Shown here piece after piece: positions 36,794 through 45,854 of a DNA stretch of 64,000 bases (position 1 is the first letter of the stretch; each line of letters begins with the position of its first letter). Location of the stretch: positions 6,261 through 70,260 of the forward strand of contig DASRMP010000069.1 in the NCBI GenBank assembly GCA_035647855.1, in the 5' to 3' direction. A program made the translations under genes and the position numbers. The notes beneath the pieces were generated by a model. It saw only the letters and a program-made list of their open reading frames with translations. It did no database searches and was not told where the DNA came from. Source of the stretch: JAAZBW01 sp035647855. Lineage in GTDB: Bacteria > Actinomycetota > Actinomycetes > Actinomycetales > Actinomycetaceae.

Positions 36794-39148
36794 TCAGAGC
36801 GACTCGCGCACTGCCCGTGTCGCGGCAACAAGGTTCGCGAGCGACGGCTCGACCTCCTCGTACCGCCGGGTCTTCAGGCCGCAGTCGGGGTTGACCCACA
36901 GCTGACGGGCCGGAATGGCGTCACACGCCACCCGCAGCAGGTCGGTGATCTCCTCGACGTCCGGGACACGCGGCGAGTGGATGTCGTAGACACCCGGCCC
37001 GATCTCACGGTCGAAGCCTGCGTCGCGGACAGCCGGGAGGATCTCCATCTTCGAGCGGGCGGCCTCGATCGAAGTGACGTCGGCGTCGAGGCGGTCGATC
37101 GCGTCGAAGATCTCGGAGAACTCCGAGTAGCACAGGTGGGTGTGGATCTGGGTACCTGCGGCCGCACCTGAGGTCGCGATCCTGAACGCGTCCACGGACC
37201 AGTCGAGGTATCCGGCGTGGTTCTCCTCGCGCAGCGGAAGCAACTCGCGGAGCGCGGGCTCGTCGACCTGGATGATCCGGATCCCTCCGAGCTCGAGATC
37301 GGCGATCTCGTCGCGCAGTGCAAGTGCGACCTGGGCGGCCGTCTCACCGAGCGGCAGGTCGTCGCGAACGAAGCTCCACGCAAGGATCGTGACCGGTCCG
37401 GTCAGCATCCCCTTGACGGGCCTGTCCGTCAGGGACTGCGCGTACGCGGACCACTCCACCGTCATCGCCGCCGGCCGCGAGACGTCACCCCAGAGGATGG
37501 ACGGCCGCGTGCACCGCGAGCCGTACGACTGCACCCAGCCGTGCTGCGTGGTGGCGAATCCGTCCAGGAGTTCGGCGAAGTACTGCACCATGTCGTTGCG
37601 CTCGGGCTCACCGTGCACCAGCACGTCAAGGCCCAGGTTCTCCTGCAATTCGATGACCTCCGCGATCTCGCGGCGCATCGCCTCGAGGTAGCCCGCGTCG
37701 TCGAGGTCACCGCGCCGGTGTGCCGCCCGCGCGCGGCGGATCTCGCCGGTCTGGGGGAATGAGCCGATCGTCGTCGTCGGGAGGGGCGGAAGTCCGAGGA
37801 GGTTCTCCTGGATCGGTGCGCGAACCGAGTACTCGGGCCGGACGACTGTGCCCTCATCGATTGCTCCGACGCGGTCGCGCACCTCTGCCCGGTGCACGCC
37901 CGGATGGTTCAGCCGGTTCTCAAGAGCGACGCGTGCGCCTGCGAGTTCCTCAGCGATGGCCTCGCGCCCCTCGGCAAGGCCGCGCGCGAGCGTGACCACT
38001 TCGGCGATCTTCTGGTCGGCGAAGGCGAGCCAGTCGCGCAGCCCGTCAGGAAGCTCCGTCTCGCGTTCCGCGTCGAGCGGGACGTGGAAAAGGGACGTCG
38101 ATGTGCCGACGGCGACGCTCCCCTCATCCCCGACAAGGCCGGCGACCTCCTCGAGTTTGGTGAGCGCGGCCTCGAGGTCGGCCCGCCAGATGTTCCGGCC
38201 GGAGATCACCCCGGCGACGACGGTCCGCCCCCGCAGCGCGGCCGCGTCCTCGGATGGCACGCCGCCGCGCACGAGATCGAGGCCGATCGCCTCGATCGGG
38301 GCTTCGGCGAGGACGGGCAGCGCGTCGCGAAGCTCGCCGTACGGGGCGGCGACCAGAATCGCGGGCCTCTCCGCGAGCGCGCCGAGGGCGGCGTAGGCGC
38401 GCCGAGTCGCCTCGAGCAGACGCTCACGGGGAAGGTCGCCGTCGGCGACAAGGATCGGCTCATCCAACTCCACCCACGGAGCGCCCGCCTCATGCAGGTC
38501 CCGCAGGATGCCGGCGTAGGCGCCGACGAGGTCGTCGAGCCGGTCGAGCGGAACGAACGGAGTCCGTTCGGCTCCGCCCGCTGCGTAGGCGTCCGACCCG
38601 CCGTCGCCGATCTCTTCCTTCGCGAGCGCGAGGAAGGTGACGGGGCCGACCAGCACGGGGCGCGTGACGATTCCCTCGTCAGCGGCCTCCCGGTACTCGC
38701 GAACGATCCGGTCATCCACGTAGGCGAACTCGGTCTCCGGTCCGATCTCTGGGACGAGGTAGTGGTAGTTGGAGTCGAACCACTTGGTCATCTCCAGCGG
38801 CGGGAGGTCCCCCTCGCCGCGCGCAACCGTGAAGTAGCCGGCGGCGTCGAGGCGACCGGCGTCGTCGCGGAGGTGCGCGAACCGGGCAGGGATCGCGCCG
38901 AAGGCAGCGGCCACGTCCAGCATGTGGTCGTATGCGGTTGCGTCGGATGGCACGGCACCATTGGTGGCGTCGAGGCCCAACTCGGCCATTCGCTCACGCG
39001 ATTGGCGGCGGACGGCGGCGAGATCGCTTGCCAAGACCTCGGCGTCGGTGCGGCCGGACCAGAACGCCTCGACCGCCCTCTTCATCTCACGGTCACGCCC
39101 GATCGACGGGTAACCGAGAACGGTTGCAGCAGGAAATGGGGTGTTCAA
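36794..39148 (-). CDS. metE: Cobalamin-independent methionine synthase
   Basis: MetE transfers the methyl group from 5-methyl-THF-polyglutamate to homocysteine. The 784-residue product has two barrels. The zinc ligands are visible in QIHTHLCYSEF (His, Cys) and WVNPDCGLKTRRYEE (Cys), and homocysteine binding in TTTIGSFPQTGEIR. Full family length. It is second in the metF-metE operon, 27 bases downstream of metF. I see no convincing SAM riboswitch or cobalamin riboswitch upstream. Confidence 0.97.
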   Translation of the reverse strand: MNTPFPAATVLGYPSIGRDREMKRAVEAFWSGRTDAEVLASDLAAVRRQSRERMAELGLDATNGAVPSDATAYDHMLDVAAAFGAIPARFAHLRDDAGRLDAAGYFTVARGEGDLPPLEMTKWFDSNYHYLVPEIGPETEFAYVDDRIVREYREAADEGIVTRPVLVGPVTFLALAKEEIGDGGSDAYAAGGAERTPFVPLDRLDDLVGAYAGILRDLHEAGAPWVELDEPILVADGDLPRERLLEATRRAYAALGALAERPAILVAAPYGELRDALPVLAEAPIEAIGLDLVRGGVPSEDAAALRGRTVVAGVISGRNIWRADLEAALTKLEEVAGLVGDEGSVAVGTSTSLFHVPLDAERETELPDGLRDWLAFADQKIAEVVTLARGLAEGREAIAEELAGARVALENRLNHPGVHRAEVRDRVGAIDEGTVVRPEYSVRAPIQENLLGLPPLPTTTIGSFPQTGEIRRARAAHRRGDLDDAGYLEAMRREIAEVIELQENLGLDVLVHGEPERNDMVQYFAELLDGFATTQHGWVQSYGSRCTRPSILWGDVSRPAAMTVEWSAYAQSLTDRPVKGMLTGPVTILAWSFVRDDLPLGETAAQVALALRDEIADLELGGIRIIQVDEPALRELLPLREENHAGYLDWSVDAFRIATSGAAAGTQIHTHLCYSEFSEIFDAIDRLDADVTSIEAARSKMEILPAVRDAGFDREIGPGVYDIHSPRVPDVEEITDLLRVACDAIPARQLWVNPDCGLKTRRYEEVEPSLANLVAATRAVRESL

Positions 39149-39175
39149 CGGGACTCCTTCAGATGTGGGTCGGGC

Positions 39176-40066
39176 TCATTCGCTCACGGCTGCGTGCCGC
39201 ACCGCGAGGTATGCGGGGTTCTCGAGACCGCGCTCTCGCATGTGCGCGAGAACGTCAATGGCCGGATGATCACGATTGAAGGTGTAGAGGTGGATGCCCG
39301 GAGCGTTCACCGCCAATACGCGGTCCAGCAACGCCAGCGTGGCATCGACGCCGCGGCGGAGCCGGACGGTGTCGTCATCAGTGGAGAGCAGGGCGTCCAG
39401 GGTCGCGGGCACGGCGACGCCGCTGAGATCGTAGAGCCGCTTGAGGCGTGCCCGATCCGTCAACGGCAGGATTCCTGGGACGATCGGGATCGTGATGCCG
39501 TGCGCGCGAGCACCGCTCACGAACGAGGCGTACTCCTCGGCGTCGTAGAACACCTGGGTGATCGCGCGGTCCGCGCCGGCTGCCTCCTTGGCGAGCAGGG
39601 CCTCGAACTCGCCGGGGCCGTGGTGCCGGCCCGACGGGTAGGCGGCGACGGCGACGGTGGCCTCCTTGATGCCGCGCTCCGCCTGCATTTCGCGAATCAT
39701 TCGCACGAGGTCCACCGAGGTGGGGATCTCGTCGGTGACGCGCTCCAGGCGTGCGTCCGCGGGCGGATCTCCGCGCAGGGCCAGGAAGTCGGTGACGCCG
39801 GCGTCGAAGAGGCCTGCGATGCGATCGCGAACTCCCTTGCGTGAAATGCCCACGCAGATGACGTGCGCAACCACCGGAATGGATGTCTCATCGAGGAGGC
39901 GGCGAATCAGTTTGTCCGAACCTTCGCGGGAAGCTCCTGAGGCGCCGTACGTCACTGTGAAGTAATCGGGATGCGCCTCGGCCATTCGCATCATTCGTCC
40001 CCAGATGATCTCTTCGTTGCCGCGAGGCGGGAACAGTTCGAAGGAGACCGTGGGGCCGACGGGCAT
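39176..40066 (-). CDS. metF: Methylenetetrahydrofolate reductase
   Basis: MetF reduces 5,10-methylene-THF to 5-methyl-THF, the methyl donor used by the adjacent MetE. The product has 296 residues from the ATG at 40066. It has VSFELFPPRGNEE (active-site Glu), YFTVTYGASGASREGS and AVAAYPSGRH, with the FAD-binding RAITQVFYDAEEY. An aaggagcatcacc ribosome-binding site fixes the start, rejecting the upstream in-frame ATG. The upstream spacer to 40218 has no recognisable regulatory RNA. Confidence 0.96.
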   Translation of the reverse strand: MPVGPTVSFELFPPRGNEEIIWGRMMRMAEAHPDYFTVTYGASGASREGSDKLIRRLLDETSIPVVAHVICVGISRKGVRDRIAGLFDAGVTDFLALRGDPPADARLERVTDEIPTSVDLVRMIREMQAERGIKEATVAVAAYPSGRHHGPGEFEALLAKEAAGADRAITQVFYDAEEYASFVSGARAHGITIPIVPGILPLTDRARLKRLYDLSGVAVPATLDALLSTDDDTVRLRRGVDATLALLDRVLAVNAPGIHLYTFNRDHPAIDVLAHMRERGLENPAYLAVRHAAVSE

Positions 40067-40218
40067 GGTGATGCTCCTTTGCTCGATGCGCGGTGCCGGC
40101 TGCCTGCCGACGTCCCAATCGTGGCCCTTAGTCCCCCGGAATCGGAGACGGCCGACCGGATATCCCAGCATCTGAGACTCCGAGGGCGCGTGGCGAACTG
40201 GGGTGCACGGTCCGACGT

Positions 40219-40305
40219 GAATGTAAGGCTCTGAGCCAAGGGTTAGCGTTTTGACCCTAACTCTCAGCTCAGAGGCTTACACACCCTGCCCGAAACCTTA
40301 CATTC
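40219..40305. repeat. Palindromic intergenic repeat, copy 2 (87 bases with terminal inverted repeats)
   Basis: Perfect 10-base terminal inverted repeats (gaatgtaagg and ccttacattc) bound the element. Inside is a 14-base stem (40223-40236 against 40267-40280, one mismatch) and a smaller inner stem built on gttag/ctaac. It is homologous to copy 1 at 26613-26695. It lies between metF and the osmC-type gene. Confidence 0.75.
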
Positions 40306-40334
40306 GGCTCGAACGGCCCTCGCCCATGTGCCCG

Positions 40335-40769
40335 CTAGACGAGTGAAGCCTCCAGGGTGATGTCGACGGCCTTGAGCGCCTGCGAGACCGGGCAGGCCTC
40401 CTTGGCCGACTCAGCGGTCTTGAGGAACTCCTCCCGTTCGATCCCGGGAACGTCACCCTCGACCGTGAGCCTGATCCCGGTAATGCCCTCGCCGGCCACG
40501 AAGATCACCTCCGCGGAGGCCTTCAGGCTCGTCGCGACGTGGCCGCTTTCCGACAGCATGTGGGCGAACTGCATCGAGAAGCAGGTCGCGTGGGCTGCGG
40601 CGATGAGTTCCTCCGGGGTCGTAACGGCCCCGGATTCCTCGGCGCGCGCCTTCCAGTTGACGTCGAAGGTTCCGAGGCCTGATGTCTCGAACGTGGTCTT
40701 GCCGGAACCGCTCGAGACGAGGTCTCCGTTCCATACGGTGGTTGCTCTGTTGACGATGGGCCTTGGCAT
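40335..40769 (-). CDS. osmC: OsmC-family peroxiredoxin
   Basis: A 144-residue OsmC-type hydroperoxide reductase, probably protecting against organic peroxides with thiol reducing power (here possibly mycothiol-linked). Both redox cysteines are in expected contexts: AAAHATCFSMQFA and KEACPVSQAL. It also has the family N-terminus of TTVWNGDLVSSGSG. The ATG at 40769 is preceded by an aaggagcgg site; upstream in-frame codons are not family-like. It is likely monocistronic, bounded by a palindromic element and a hairpin. Confidence 0.92.
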   Translation of the reverse strand: MPRPIVNRATTVWNGDLVSSGSGKTTFETSGLGTFDVNWKARAEESGAVTTPEELIAAAHATCFSMQFAHMLSESGHVATSLKASAEVIFVAGEGITGIRLTVEGDVPGIEREEFLKTAESAKEACPVSQALKAVDITLEASLV

Positions 40770-40876
40770 GTTTCCGCTCCTTCTCCCGGCCGATGCCTGG
40801 TCCTGTTTTCGTCTTTCCACCGTAGTCCCGGGCGGAGGTCTCGGCATTCCGAGAACACCGGTTCCGGTCCGGAGAG

Positions 40877-40919
40877 TGGCGAGGGGCTGACGGCCCCCGG
40901 CACGGTCAGCCCCTCGCCA
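40877..40919. terminator. Hairpin between osmC and the SDR gene
   Basis: A perfect 15-base inverted repeat (tggcgaggggctgac at 40877-40891 against 40905-40919) with a 13-base loop, 28 bases past the SDR stop codon on the minus strand. It probably terminates SDR transcripts before osmC. Confidence 0.7.
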
Positions 40920-40946
40920 TGATCCAGCGGGTTTTTACTCGCCGGA

Positions 40947-41714
40947 TCAGCCTGCGGCCCACCCGCCGTCGACAGGAGCGATCAGTCCGTTGACGAAGGA
41001 CGCCTCATCGCTGAGGAGGAACACGATCATCGCGGCGAGTTCCTCGGAATCGCCGGTCCGTAGCGCGCCCTGGTGGATCGGCGTGATGGCCCCCAGGCCC
41101 TCCATGTTGAGCCGATCCTGCGGCATGGAAGCGCCGATATTCGTCGCAACGCCCCCCGGGCAGACAGCGTTGCAGCGAACCCCCCGGCGGCCGTAGGTGT
41201 AGGCGGTGTTGCGGGTCAGGCCCACCACTGCGTGCTTGGACATCGTGTAGATGGCTCCGGCAGCAGCACCACGGATGCCCGCCGCGGACGACGTGTTCAC
41301 GATCGAGCCCTTGGACTCGAGCAGGTGCGGCATTGCCGCGCGGGAGAGGAAGAACGGTCCGTCGACGTTCACGCGGAACACCTTGCGGTACAGCTCGGTG
41401 GTGGATTCCCCGACGCCCGCGAAGTAGTCCATGATGCCCGCATTGTTGACCAGGCCGTCCAGGTGCCCGTCCTTCATCGCATCCTCGACGAGCGCGGCAC
41501 ACTGCTCCTCGTCCCCCACATCGCCCACGAATGCGCGGGCGATGCCGCCGGCCTCGGTGATCAGCTGGACCGTCTCGTTGGCGGGCCCGTCCGCGATGTC
41601 GGCGACGATCACCGACGCGCCCTGCTCAGCGAGCATGCGGGCCGTGGCCCGTCCGATTCCCGAGCCCGCACCGGTGATGATGATCGTCTTGCCTGTCATA
41701 TCGATGAGCGCCAT
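40947..41714 (-). CDS. Short-chain dehydrogenase/reductase
   Basis: A 255-residue classical SDR with NAD(P)-binding ITGAGSGIG, VNNAGIM, catalytic Ser in VNTSSAAG and YTMSKHAVVG (Tyr and Lys of YxxxK). Asp at the end of the second strand (IVADIADG) suggests NAD preference. The C-terminus FLLSDEASFVNGLIAPVDGG is typical. The substrate is not predictable. A gaggtaggggg site precedes the ATG. It is followed by a strong hairpin and so is probably monocistronic. Confidence 0.9.
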   Translation of the reverse strand: MALIDMTGKTIIITGAGSGIGRATARMLAEQGASVIVADIADGPANETVQLITEAGGIARAFVGDVGDEEQCAALVEDAMKDGHLDGLVNNAGIMDYFAGVGESTTELYRKVFRVNVDGPFFLSRAAMPHLLESKGSIVNTSSAAGIRGAAAGAIYTMSKHAVVGLTRNTAYTYGRRGVRCNAVCPGGVATNIGASMPQDRLNMEGLGAITPIHQGALRTGDSEELAAMIVFLLSDEASFVNGLIAPVDGGWAAG

Positions 41715-41891
41715 TGCCCCCTACCTCTCAGGTTTCAACCTTCGTCCAGGATTGCCCCTTCAGTATTTCAGGTCATTCCGGTGCGGTACAGCCCTGGGAT
41801 GAAAACAGGGCGAATTCCCACGGCTTCTTGCGTGCACGCCCACGACGGCGCACCCCCGTCAGGTCAGGCGGACACCTCACCCGTACTGCAC

Positions 41892-41897
41892 TAGCGT
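41892..41897 (+). promoter_or_regulatory. -10 box of the C69 hydrolase gene
   Basis: TAGCGT is exactly 6 bases before the ATG at 41904; the 189 bases between the SDR start and this gene hold no other feature that I can see. Confidence 0.5.
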
Positions 41898-41903
41898 GGA
41901 AAC

Positions 41904-43106
41904 ATGTGCGACACGATGGTGAGTCTCACCGATTCCGGTGTCCTGTTCGCGAAGAACAGCGACCGGGACCCGAACGAAGCCCAAGTGCTGCGGTGGTTTC
42001 CTGCCGCGCGATTCGAGCCCGGAGCGCGCGTCACCTGCACCTGGAGCGAGATCGACCAGGTGACGTCCACCGCCGCCGTGCTGTTGAGCCAGCCGTGGTG
42101 GATGTGGGGAGCCGAGATGGGCGCCAACGAGCACGGCGTCGTGATCGGAAATGAGGCGGTGTTCACCCGCGGCACCGGCTCCGATCCCCGCGATGCCGGT
42201 GAAGCGCCCCTGCTTGGCATGGACCTCGTGCGACTGGGCCTCGAGCGCGCCGCTTCGGCGAGCGACGCCGTCGGGGTCATCGTGGACCTGCTCGAGAAAC
42301 ACGGCCAGGGCGGCTCCAGCAGTCATGAGCACCCGAGTTTCACCTACGACAACAGCTACCTCGTTGCCGATCCCGGCGGGGCGTTCGTCCTCGAGACCGC
42401 GGGCCGGAACTGGGAGGTGGAGGAGGTCCGGGGGCCCGGCCGCTCGATCAGCAACGGGCTCACGATCGAGCCGTTCGCGGCGAAGTATGCCGACCCGTTG
42501 CGGGGCAGAGTCGCCCAGTGTGCCGCGCGGCAGGAGCGGACGACGTCGTCGTCCTCGGTGGCGACGGGGCCGGAAGATCTTATGGCCGCGCTGCGGGACC
42601 ACGGCCCGGACGGGTCCCCGCGTTACTCGATCATGAACGGCGCGCTCGCGGCGCCGTGCGCGCACGCGGGCGGCATCCTGACCTCGACTCAGAGCACGGC
42701 GTCGTGGGTGGCGGACCTCGCGGAGGGGATCCACTGGGTGACGGCGACTTCGGCGCCGTGCACCTCGGTGTTCAAGCCCGTCCGCGTGGGCGAGCCCGCC
42801 AAGATCGATCCGGCGGGGACGCCCACGAACTTGTTCGATCCGAGCTTCCGCTGGTGGCGCCATGAGCGGCTGCACCGTCTCGCACTCAGGGACCACGCGA
42901 CGGCGACCGCGCGGTTCGCGGCCGAGCGGGACGCCGTCGAGCGTGAGTGGATTGGCTCGCCGCCCTCGACGGCGGCGGCATTCGCGGCGGCCGACGCTCT
43001 GGAGAGCCGGTGGCACACGGAGCTGCGCGCAGCGGGGATCAACGAGACGCGGCCGGCATGGCTGCGGGCCCTCTGGAAGGGGTGGGACCGGGCAGCTGCC
43101 TCCTAG
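41904..43106 (+). CDS. C69-family (secernin-like) N-terminal nucleophile hydrolase
   Basis: A 400-residue Ntn hydrolase. It starts MCDTMV, so Cys2 becomes the N-terminal nucleophile once Met is removed. FAKNSDRDPNEAQ, WGAEMGANEHGVVIGNEAVFT and SFTYDNSYLVADP are conserved in secernin and dipeptidase C69 proteins. Likely activity is a peptidase or amidohydrolase acting in the cytoplasm; there is no signal peptide. The leaderless type of start (A of ATG as first transcribed base) would place the active Cys directly at the message start. Confidence 0.87.
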   Translation: MCDTMVSLTDSGVLFAKNSDRDPNEAQVLRWFPAARFEPGARVTCTWSEIDQVTSTAAVLLSQPWWMWGAEMGANEHGVVIGNEAVFTRGTGSDPRDAGEAPLLGMDLVRLGLERAASASDAVGVIVDLLEKHGQGGSSSHEHPSFTYDNSYLVADPGGAFVLETAGRNWEVEEVRGPGRSISNGLTIEPFAAKYADPLRGRVAQCAARQERTTSSSSVATGPEDLMAALRDHGPDGSPRYSIMNGALAAPCAHAGGILTSTQSTASWVADLAEGIHWVTATSAPCTSVFKPVRVGEPAKIDPAGTPTNLFDPSFRWWRHERLHRLALRDHATATARFAAERDAVEREWIGSPPSTAAAFAAADALESRWHTELRAAGINETRPAWLRALWKGWDRAAAS

Positions 43107-43110
43107 AAAG

Positions 43111-43139
43111 CAGAAAACTCCCGGTCAGGAGACCAGGAG
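43111..43139 (-). terminator. Intrinsic terminator of tRNA-Leu
   Basis: The stem ctcccggtc (43118-43126) pairs with gaccaggag (43131-43139) with one mismatch. On the minus strand it is followed by ttttctgctttc, and it begins six bases after the tRNA 3' end. Confidence 0.65.
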
Positions 43140-43144
43140 CACTG

Positions 43145-43230
43145 TGCGCAAGGGGGGACTTGAACCCCCACACCCTAATACGGGTACTAGCACCTCAAGC
43201 TAGCGCGTCTGCCAATTCCGCCACTTGCGC
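43145..43230 (-). tRNA. tRNA-Leu (anticodon GAG)
   Basis: A class II tRNA of 86 bases including the discriminator A. The acceptor stem GCGCAAG pairs with CUUGCGC, the anticodon stem CUAGC/GCUAG encloses loop UUGAGGU with anticodon GAG, a long variable arm (UACCCGUAUUAGGGUG) is present, and the T-arm holds GUUCAAGUC within GGGGG/CCCCC. CCA is not encoded. It reads CUC and CUU codons. Confidence 0.95.
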
Positions 43231-43386
43231 GTGGTTGCTCGCCAGTGGTTTTCCTTGTGGGATTGCCCCGGCGGGCAGCGATAACTCTAACACGCGTCGA
43301 TCATCTCGATGAAACCCGCTGGAGCGTGTTCCCCGCCACTCCCGCCGCCCGCCGGAGGCCGTCACCGGGGTCCGAAGGATGCGGCC

Positions 43387-43392
43387 TAGTGT
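43387..43392 (+). promoter_or_regulatory. -10 box of the GNAT-MazG gene
   Basis: TAGTGT is exactly 6 bases before the ATG at 43399. Confidence 0.5.
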
Positions 43393-43398
43393 TGGCAC

Positions 43399-44472
43399 AT
43401 GGATCCGCAGCTCACCGACGGCACGGTCACGCTCTCCCCGGCGACGGAGGCGGACATCCCCGCAATCACCGAAGCGTGCCAGGACCCTGACATCGCCGAA
43501 TACACCACGGTGCCGTTGCCGTATACCGAGGACCACGCACGCGAGTTCGTCACCAGTATGGCTCCCGGTCAGTGGGAGCGCGGTGGCGCCTCGTGGGCGA
43601 TCCGCAGGGACGGCGAACTGGTGGGCATGATCGATCTTCATGTATCGCACACCACATCGCAGCGCCCCCTGAGCGCAGAGATCGGATTCTGGGTCTCGGC
43701 CGCCTCGCGCGGCACCGGAGCGCTCGCCCACGCGATCCCTCTCGCCCTCGACTTCGGGTTCGGCGAACTCGGCCTGCGCCGCATTTCGTGGTCCGCCGTC
43801 GCCGGGAACTGGGCGAGCTGGCGCGCGGTGTGGCGGCACGGCTTCCGCTGCGAAGGCGCCGAGCGCGCGAGCTTCCCCGATCACCGCGATCCGCGCGCTC
43901 CCTGGCGCGACATGTGGACCGCTGCCATCCTCGCAGGCGATTCCCGTGAGCCCGCCACACCGTGGAACGGCCCCGTGACGACCGCGGCCGGCACCCACTC
44001 CCCTGCCATCCCCTCCGCACGGGACCCGGAAGCCCTCGTCCGTCAGTTCCATTCGGTGTACCGCCTCCCCGTGGTGACCGGCCCCGCCGACGTCGGCATC
44101 GAGCGCGTGCACATGCGCATGGGCCTCATCTCGGAGGAGTTCGCCGAACTCATGGGCGCCGTCTACGGCGACGACGCCGAACAGGCGGTTCTCGCGACCG
44201 TCGCCTCAGCGATCGCCTCGGACGCCGGGACCCGTGACACGGTCGGCGCCGCCGACGCCCTCGCCGACCTGATCTACGTCATCTACGGTATGGCGCTGGA
44301 GACGGGCATCCCGCTGGACGCCGTTCTCCACGAGGTCCAGCGGTCGAACATGTCCAAACTCGGTGCCGACGGCGAGCCCATCTACCGCGAGGATGGCAAG
44401 GTGCTCAAGGGCCCGGGCTTCTTCGATCCGGACATCGGGGAGGTGCTGAAACGCACGCGGCTGCGTCCCTGA
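43399..44472 (+). CDS. Fusion of a GNAT acetyltransferase and an all-alpha (MazG-like) NTP pyrophosphohydrolase
   Basis: A 357-residue two-domain protein. Residues about 5-175 are a RimJ/RimL-type GNAT domain (LVGMIDLHVS, IGFWVSAASRGTGALAHAIPL). A Pro/Thr-rich linker (about 180-210) leads to an all-alpha nucleotide pyrophosphatase domain (about 211-350) with the metal-binding pattern ISEEFAELMGAV and DALADLIYVIYG and the tail DGKVLKGPGFFDPDI. It may clear a non-canonical nucleotide while the GNAT half acetylates a protein or small molecule. No frameshift is visible at the joint. Confidence 0.85.
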   Translation: MDPQLTDGTVTLSPATEADIPAITEACQDPDIAEYTTVPLPYTEDHAREFVTSMAPGQWERGGASWAIRRDGELVGMIDLHVSHTTSQRPLSAEIGFWVSAASRGTGALAHAIPLALDFGFGELGLRRISWSAVAGNWASWRAVWRHGFRCEGAERASFPDHRDPRAPWRDMWTAAILAGDSREPATPWNGPVTTAAGTHSPAIPSARDPEALVRQFHSVYRLPVVTGPADVGIERVHMRMGLISEEFAELMGAVYGDDAEQAVLATVASAIASDAGTRDTVGAADALADLIYVIYGMALETGIPLDAVLHEVQRSNMSKLGADGEPIYREDGKVLKGPGFFDPDIGEVLKRTRLRP

Positions 44473-44475
44473 CGC

Positions 44476-45783
44476 TCAGCCGTCAGGGACGACCCGACGT
44501 GCCCATTGGTCCGTACGCACCCGCCACCGCAAGGTGGCTGCCCGCGCCGCGAGCCATATCCCGTAGGCGCCCCACAGCCACGGCAGGCCGATGTTCTCCG
44601 CCCGTGTCCAGAGCGCGAACGGCACGTACACGGCCGTCGCAGCCACGGCGGCGAGAGAGAGGTACCGCGCGTCGCCGGCCCCGATGAGGACGCCGTCGTA
44701 CATGAAGGTGAACGCGCCGAGAGGCAGGATGAGGGCGAGCACGGGCAGGGTGGCGCGCAGGACCGCCTGGACTTCGGCGTCGGGAGAGAATGCGGCGGGC
44801 ACTACGGGGAGGGAGATGACCAGCAGCAGACCGATCAGCGCGCCGAAACCGGCGCCCCAGAGGAGGACACGGCGGAGGACGCCGCGTGCCGCGGGGACGT
44901 CCCCGGCACCAAGACTCAGGCCGACGAGCGCCTGCGCCGCGATCGCCAGCGCGTCCATCGCGTACGTCGCCGTCATCCACACGGAGTTCGCCGCCTGGTG
45001 GGCGGCCAAGGAGACCTCCCCGAACCCGGCGGCACTGTACGTGGTGACCACGAGCGCGGTGTGGAGCGCGGCCGAGCGGAGCACGAGCCAGCCACCGGAG
45101 CGGGCCGCGCGGAGCACGTCCCCAGGCGCGACCCGGAAGCCCACTCCTTCGGCGCGGCCCGCACGGAACACCACAACAGCGAACGTGGTTCCGCCGATCC
45201 ACATCGAGATCGCCGTGCCGAGTGCGGCGCCACCGATTCCCAGATGGAGTCCGAACACGAACAAGATGTTCAGACCCACGTTCAGGACCGTGATGCCCGC
45301 CATGACGTACAGCGGCGTACGGGTGTCCTGCAGTCCGCGGAGTACTCCCGTGGACGCCATGATCACCAGCTGGGCGGGGACACCCGCCGCCACGACCCTC
45401 AGATAGGTGACGCCGTGCCCGGTTGCCGCCTCGCTCGCGCCGTACAGCGCCAGAACGTCCGGGGCGAGCAGCGCCATCCCGGACGCGAGCACGATGCCGA
45501 TCAACGCCCCGAGCACCATGCCGTCGATGCCGCACTGCAGTGCTCCGGCGCGGTCGCCGGCACCGAGACGGCGGGAGACGGTCGAGGTGGTGCCGTACGC
45601 GAGGAAGATGGACATCCCCACCACCACGCCCAGCACGTTCGACGCAATCGTGAGTCCCGCAAGCTCGCTCGTGCCGAGCATCCCTACGATGACGGTGTCC
45701 GCGACCACCAGCAACGGCTCGGCCACGAGCGTCGCGAGCGCGGGCACTGCGAGCGTGAGGATCCGCCGGTCGAGAGACTTCAC
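44476..45783 (-). CDS. MATE-family efflux transporter
   Basis: A 435-residue membrane protein with twelve hydrophobic segments in two halves, each with the MATE layout; VADTVIVGMLGTSELAGLTIA marks the first half and FGEVSLAAHQAANSVWM the second. It is nearest the DinF-type group by the order of motifs. It probably exports drugs or metabolites in exchange for H+ or Na+. The GTG at 45783 has a TAATAT box 6 bases upstream. The stop is 3 bases from that of the convergent GNAT-MazG gene. Confidence 0.92.
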   Translation of the reverse strand: MKSLDRRILTLAVPALATLVAEPLLVVADTVIVGMLGTSELAGLTIASNVLGVVVGMSIFLAYGTTSTVSRRLGAGDRAGALQCGIDGMVLGALIGIVLASGMALLAPDVLALYGASEAATGHGVTYLRVVAAGVPAQLVIMASTGVLRGLQDTRTPLYVMAGITVLNVGLNILFVFGLHLGIGGAALGTAISMWIGGTTFAVVVFRAGRAEGVGFRVAPGDVLRAARSGGWLVLRSAALHTALVVTTYSAAGFGEVSLAAHQAANSVWMTATYAMDALAIAAQALVGLSLGAGDVPAARGVLRRVLLWGAGFGALIGLLLVISLPVVPAAFSPDAEVQAVLRATLPVLALILPLGAFTFMYDGVLIGAGDARYLSLAAVAATAVYVPFALWTRAENIGLPWLWGAYGIWLAARAATLRWRVRTDQWARRVVPDG

Positions 45784-45789
45784 CGGGCC

Positions 45790-45795
45790 ATATTA
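45790..45795 (-). promoter_or_regulatory. -10 box of the MATE transporter gene
   Basis: TAATAT is 6 bases upstream of the GTG at 45783; it is the most AT-rich of the -10 boxes in the window. Confidence 0.5.
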
Positions 45796-45854
45796 GGGAG
45801 AACCGCCGGATGAGCGACATGCGGGGCCGCCGCCGAACATACAGAATTGCGGGC

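Noticed and set aside
40067..40218. Possible SAM riboswitch upstream of metF
   Set aside because: The leader contains GC-rich hairpins but not the core conserved bases of SAM-I, SAM-II or SAM-IV aptamers that I can recognise.
44506..45813. A 435-codon plus-strand frame antisense to the MATE gene
   Set aside because: It is a mirror of a hydrophobic gene, giving an Arg/Gly/Glu/His-rich product without motifs.
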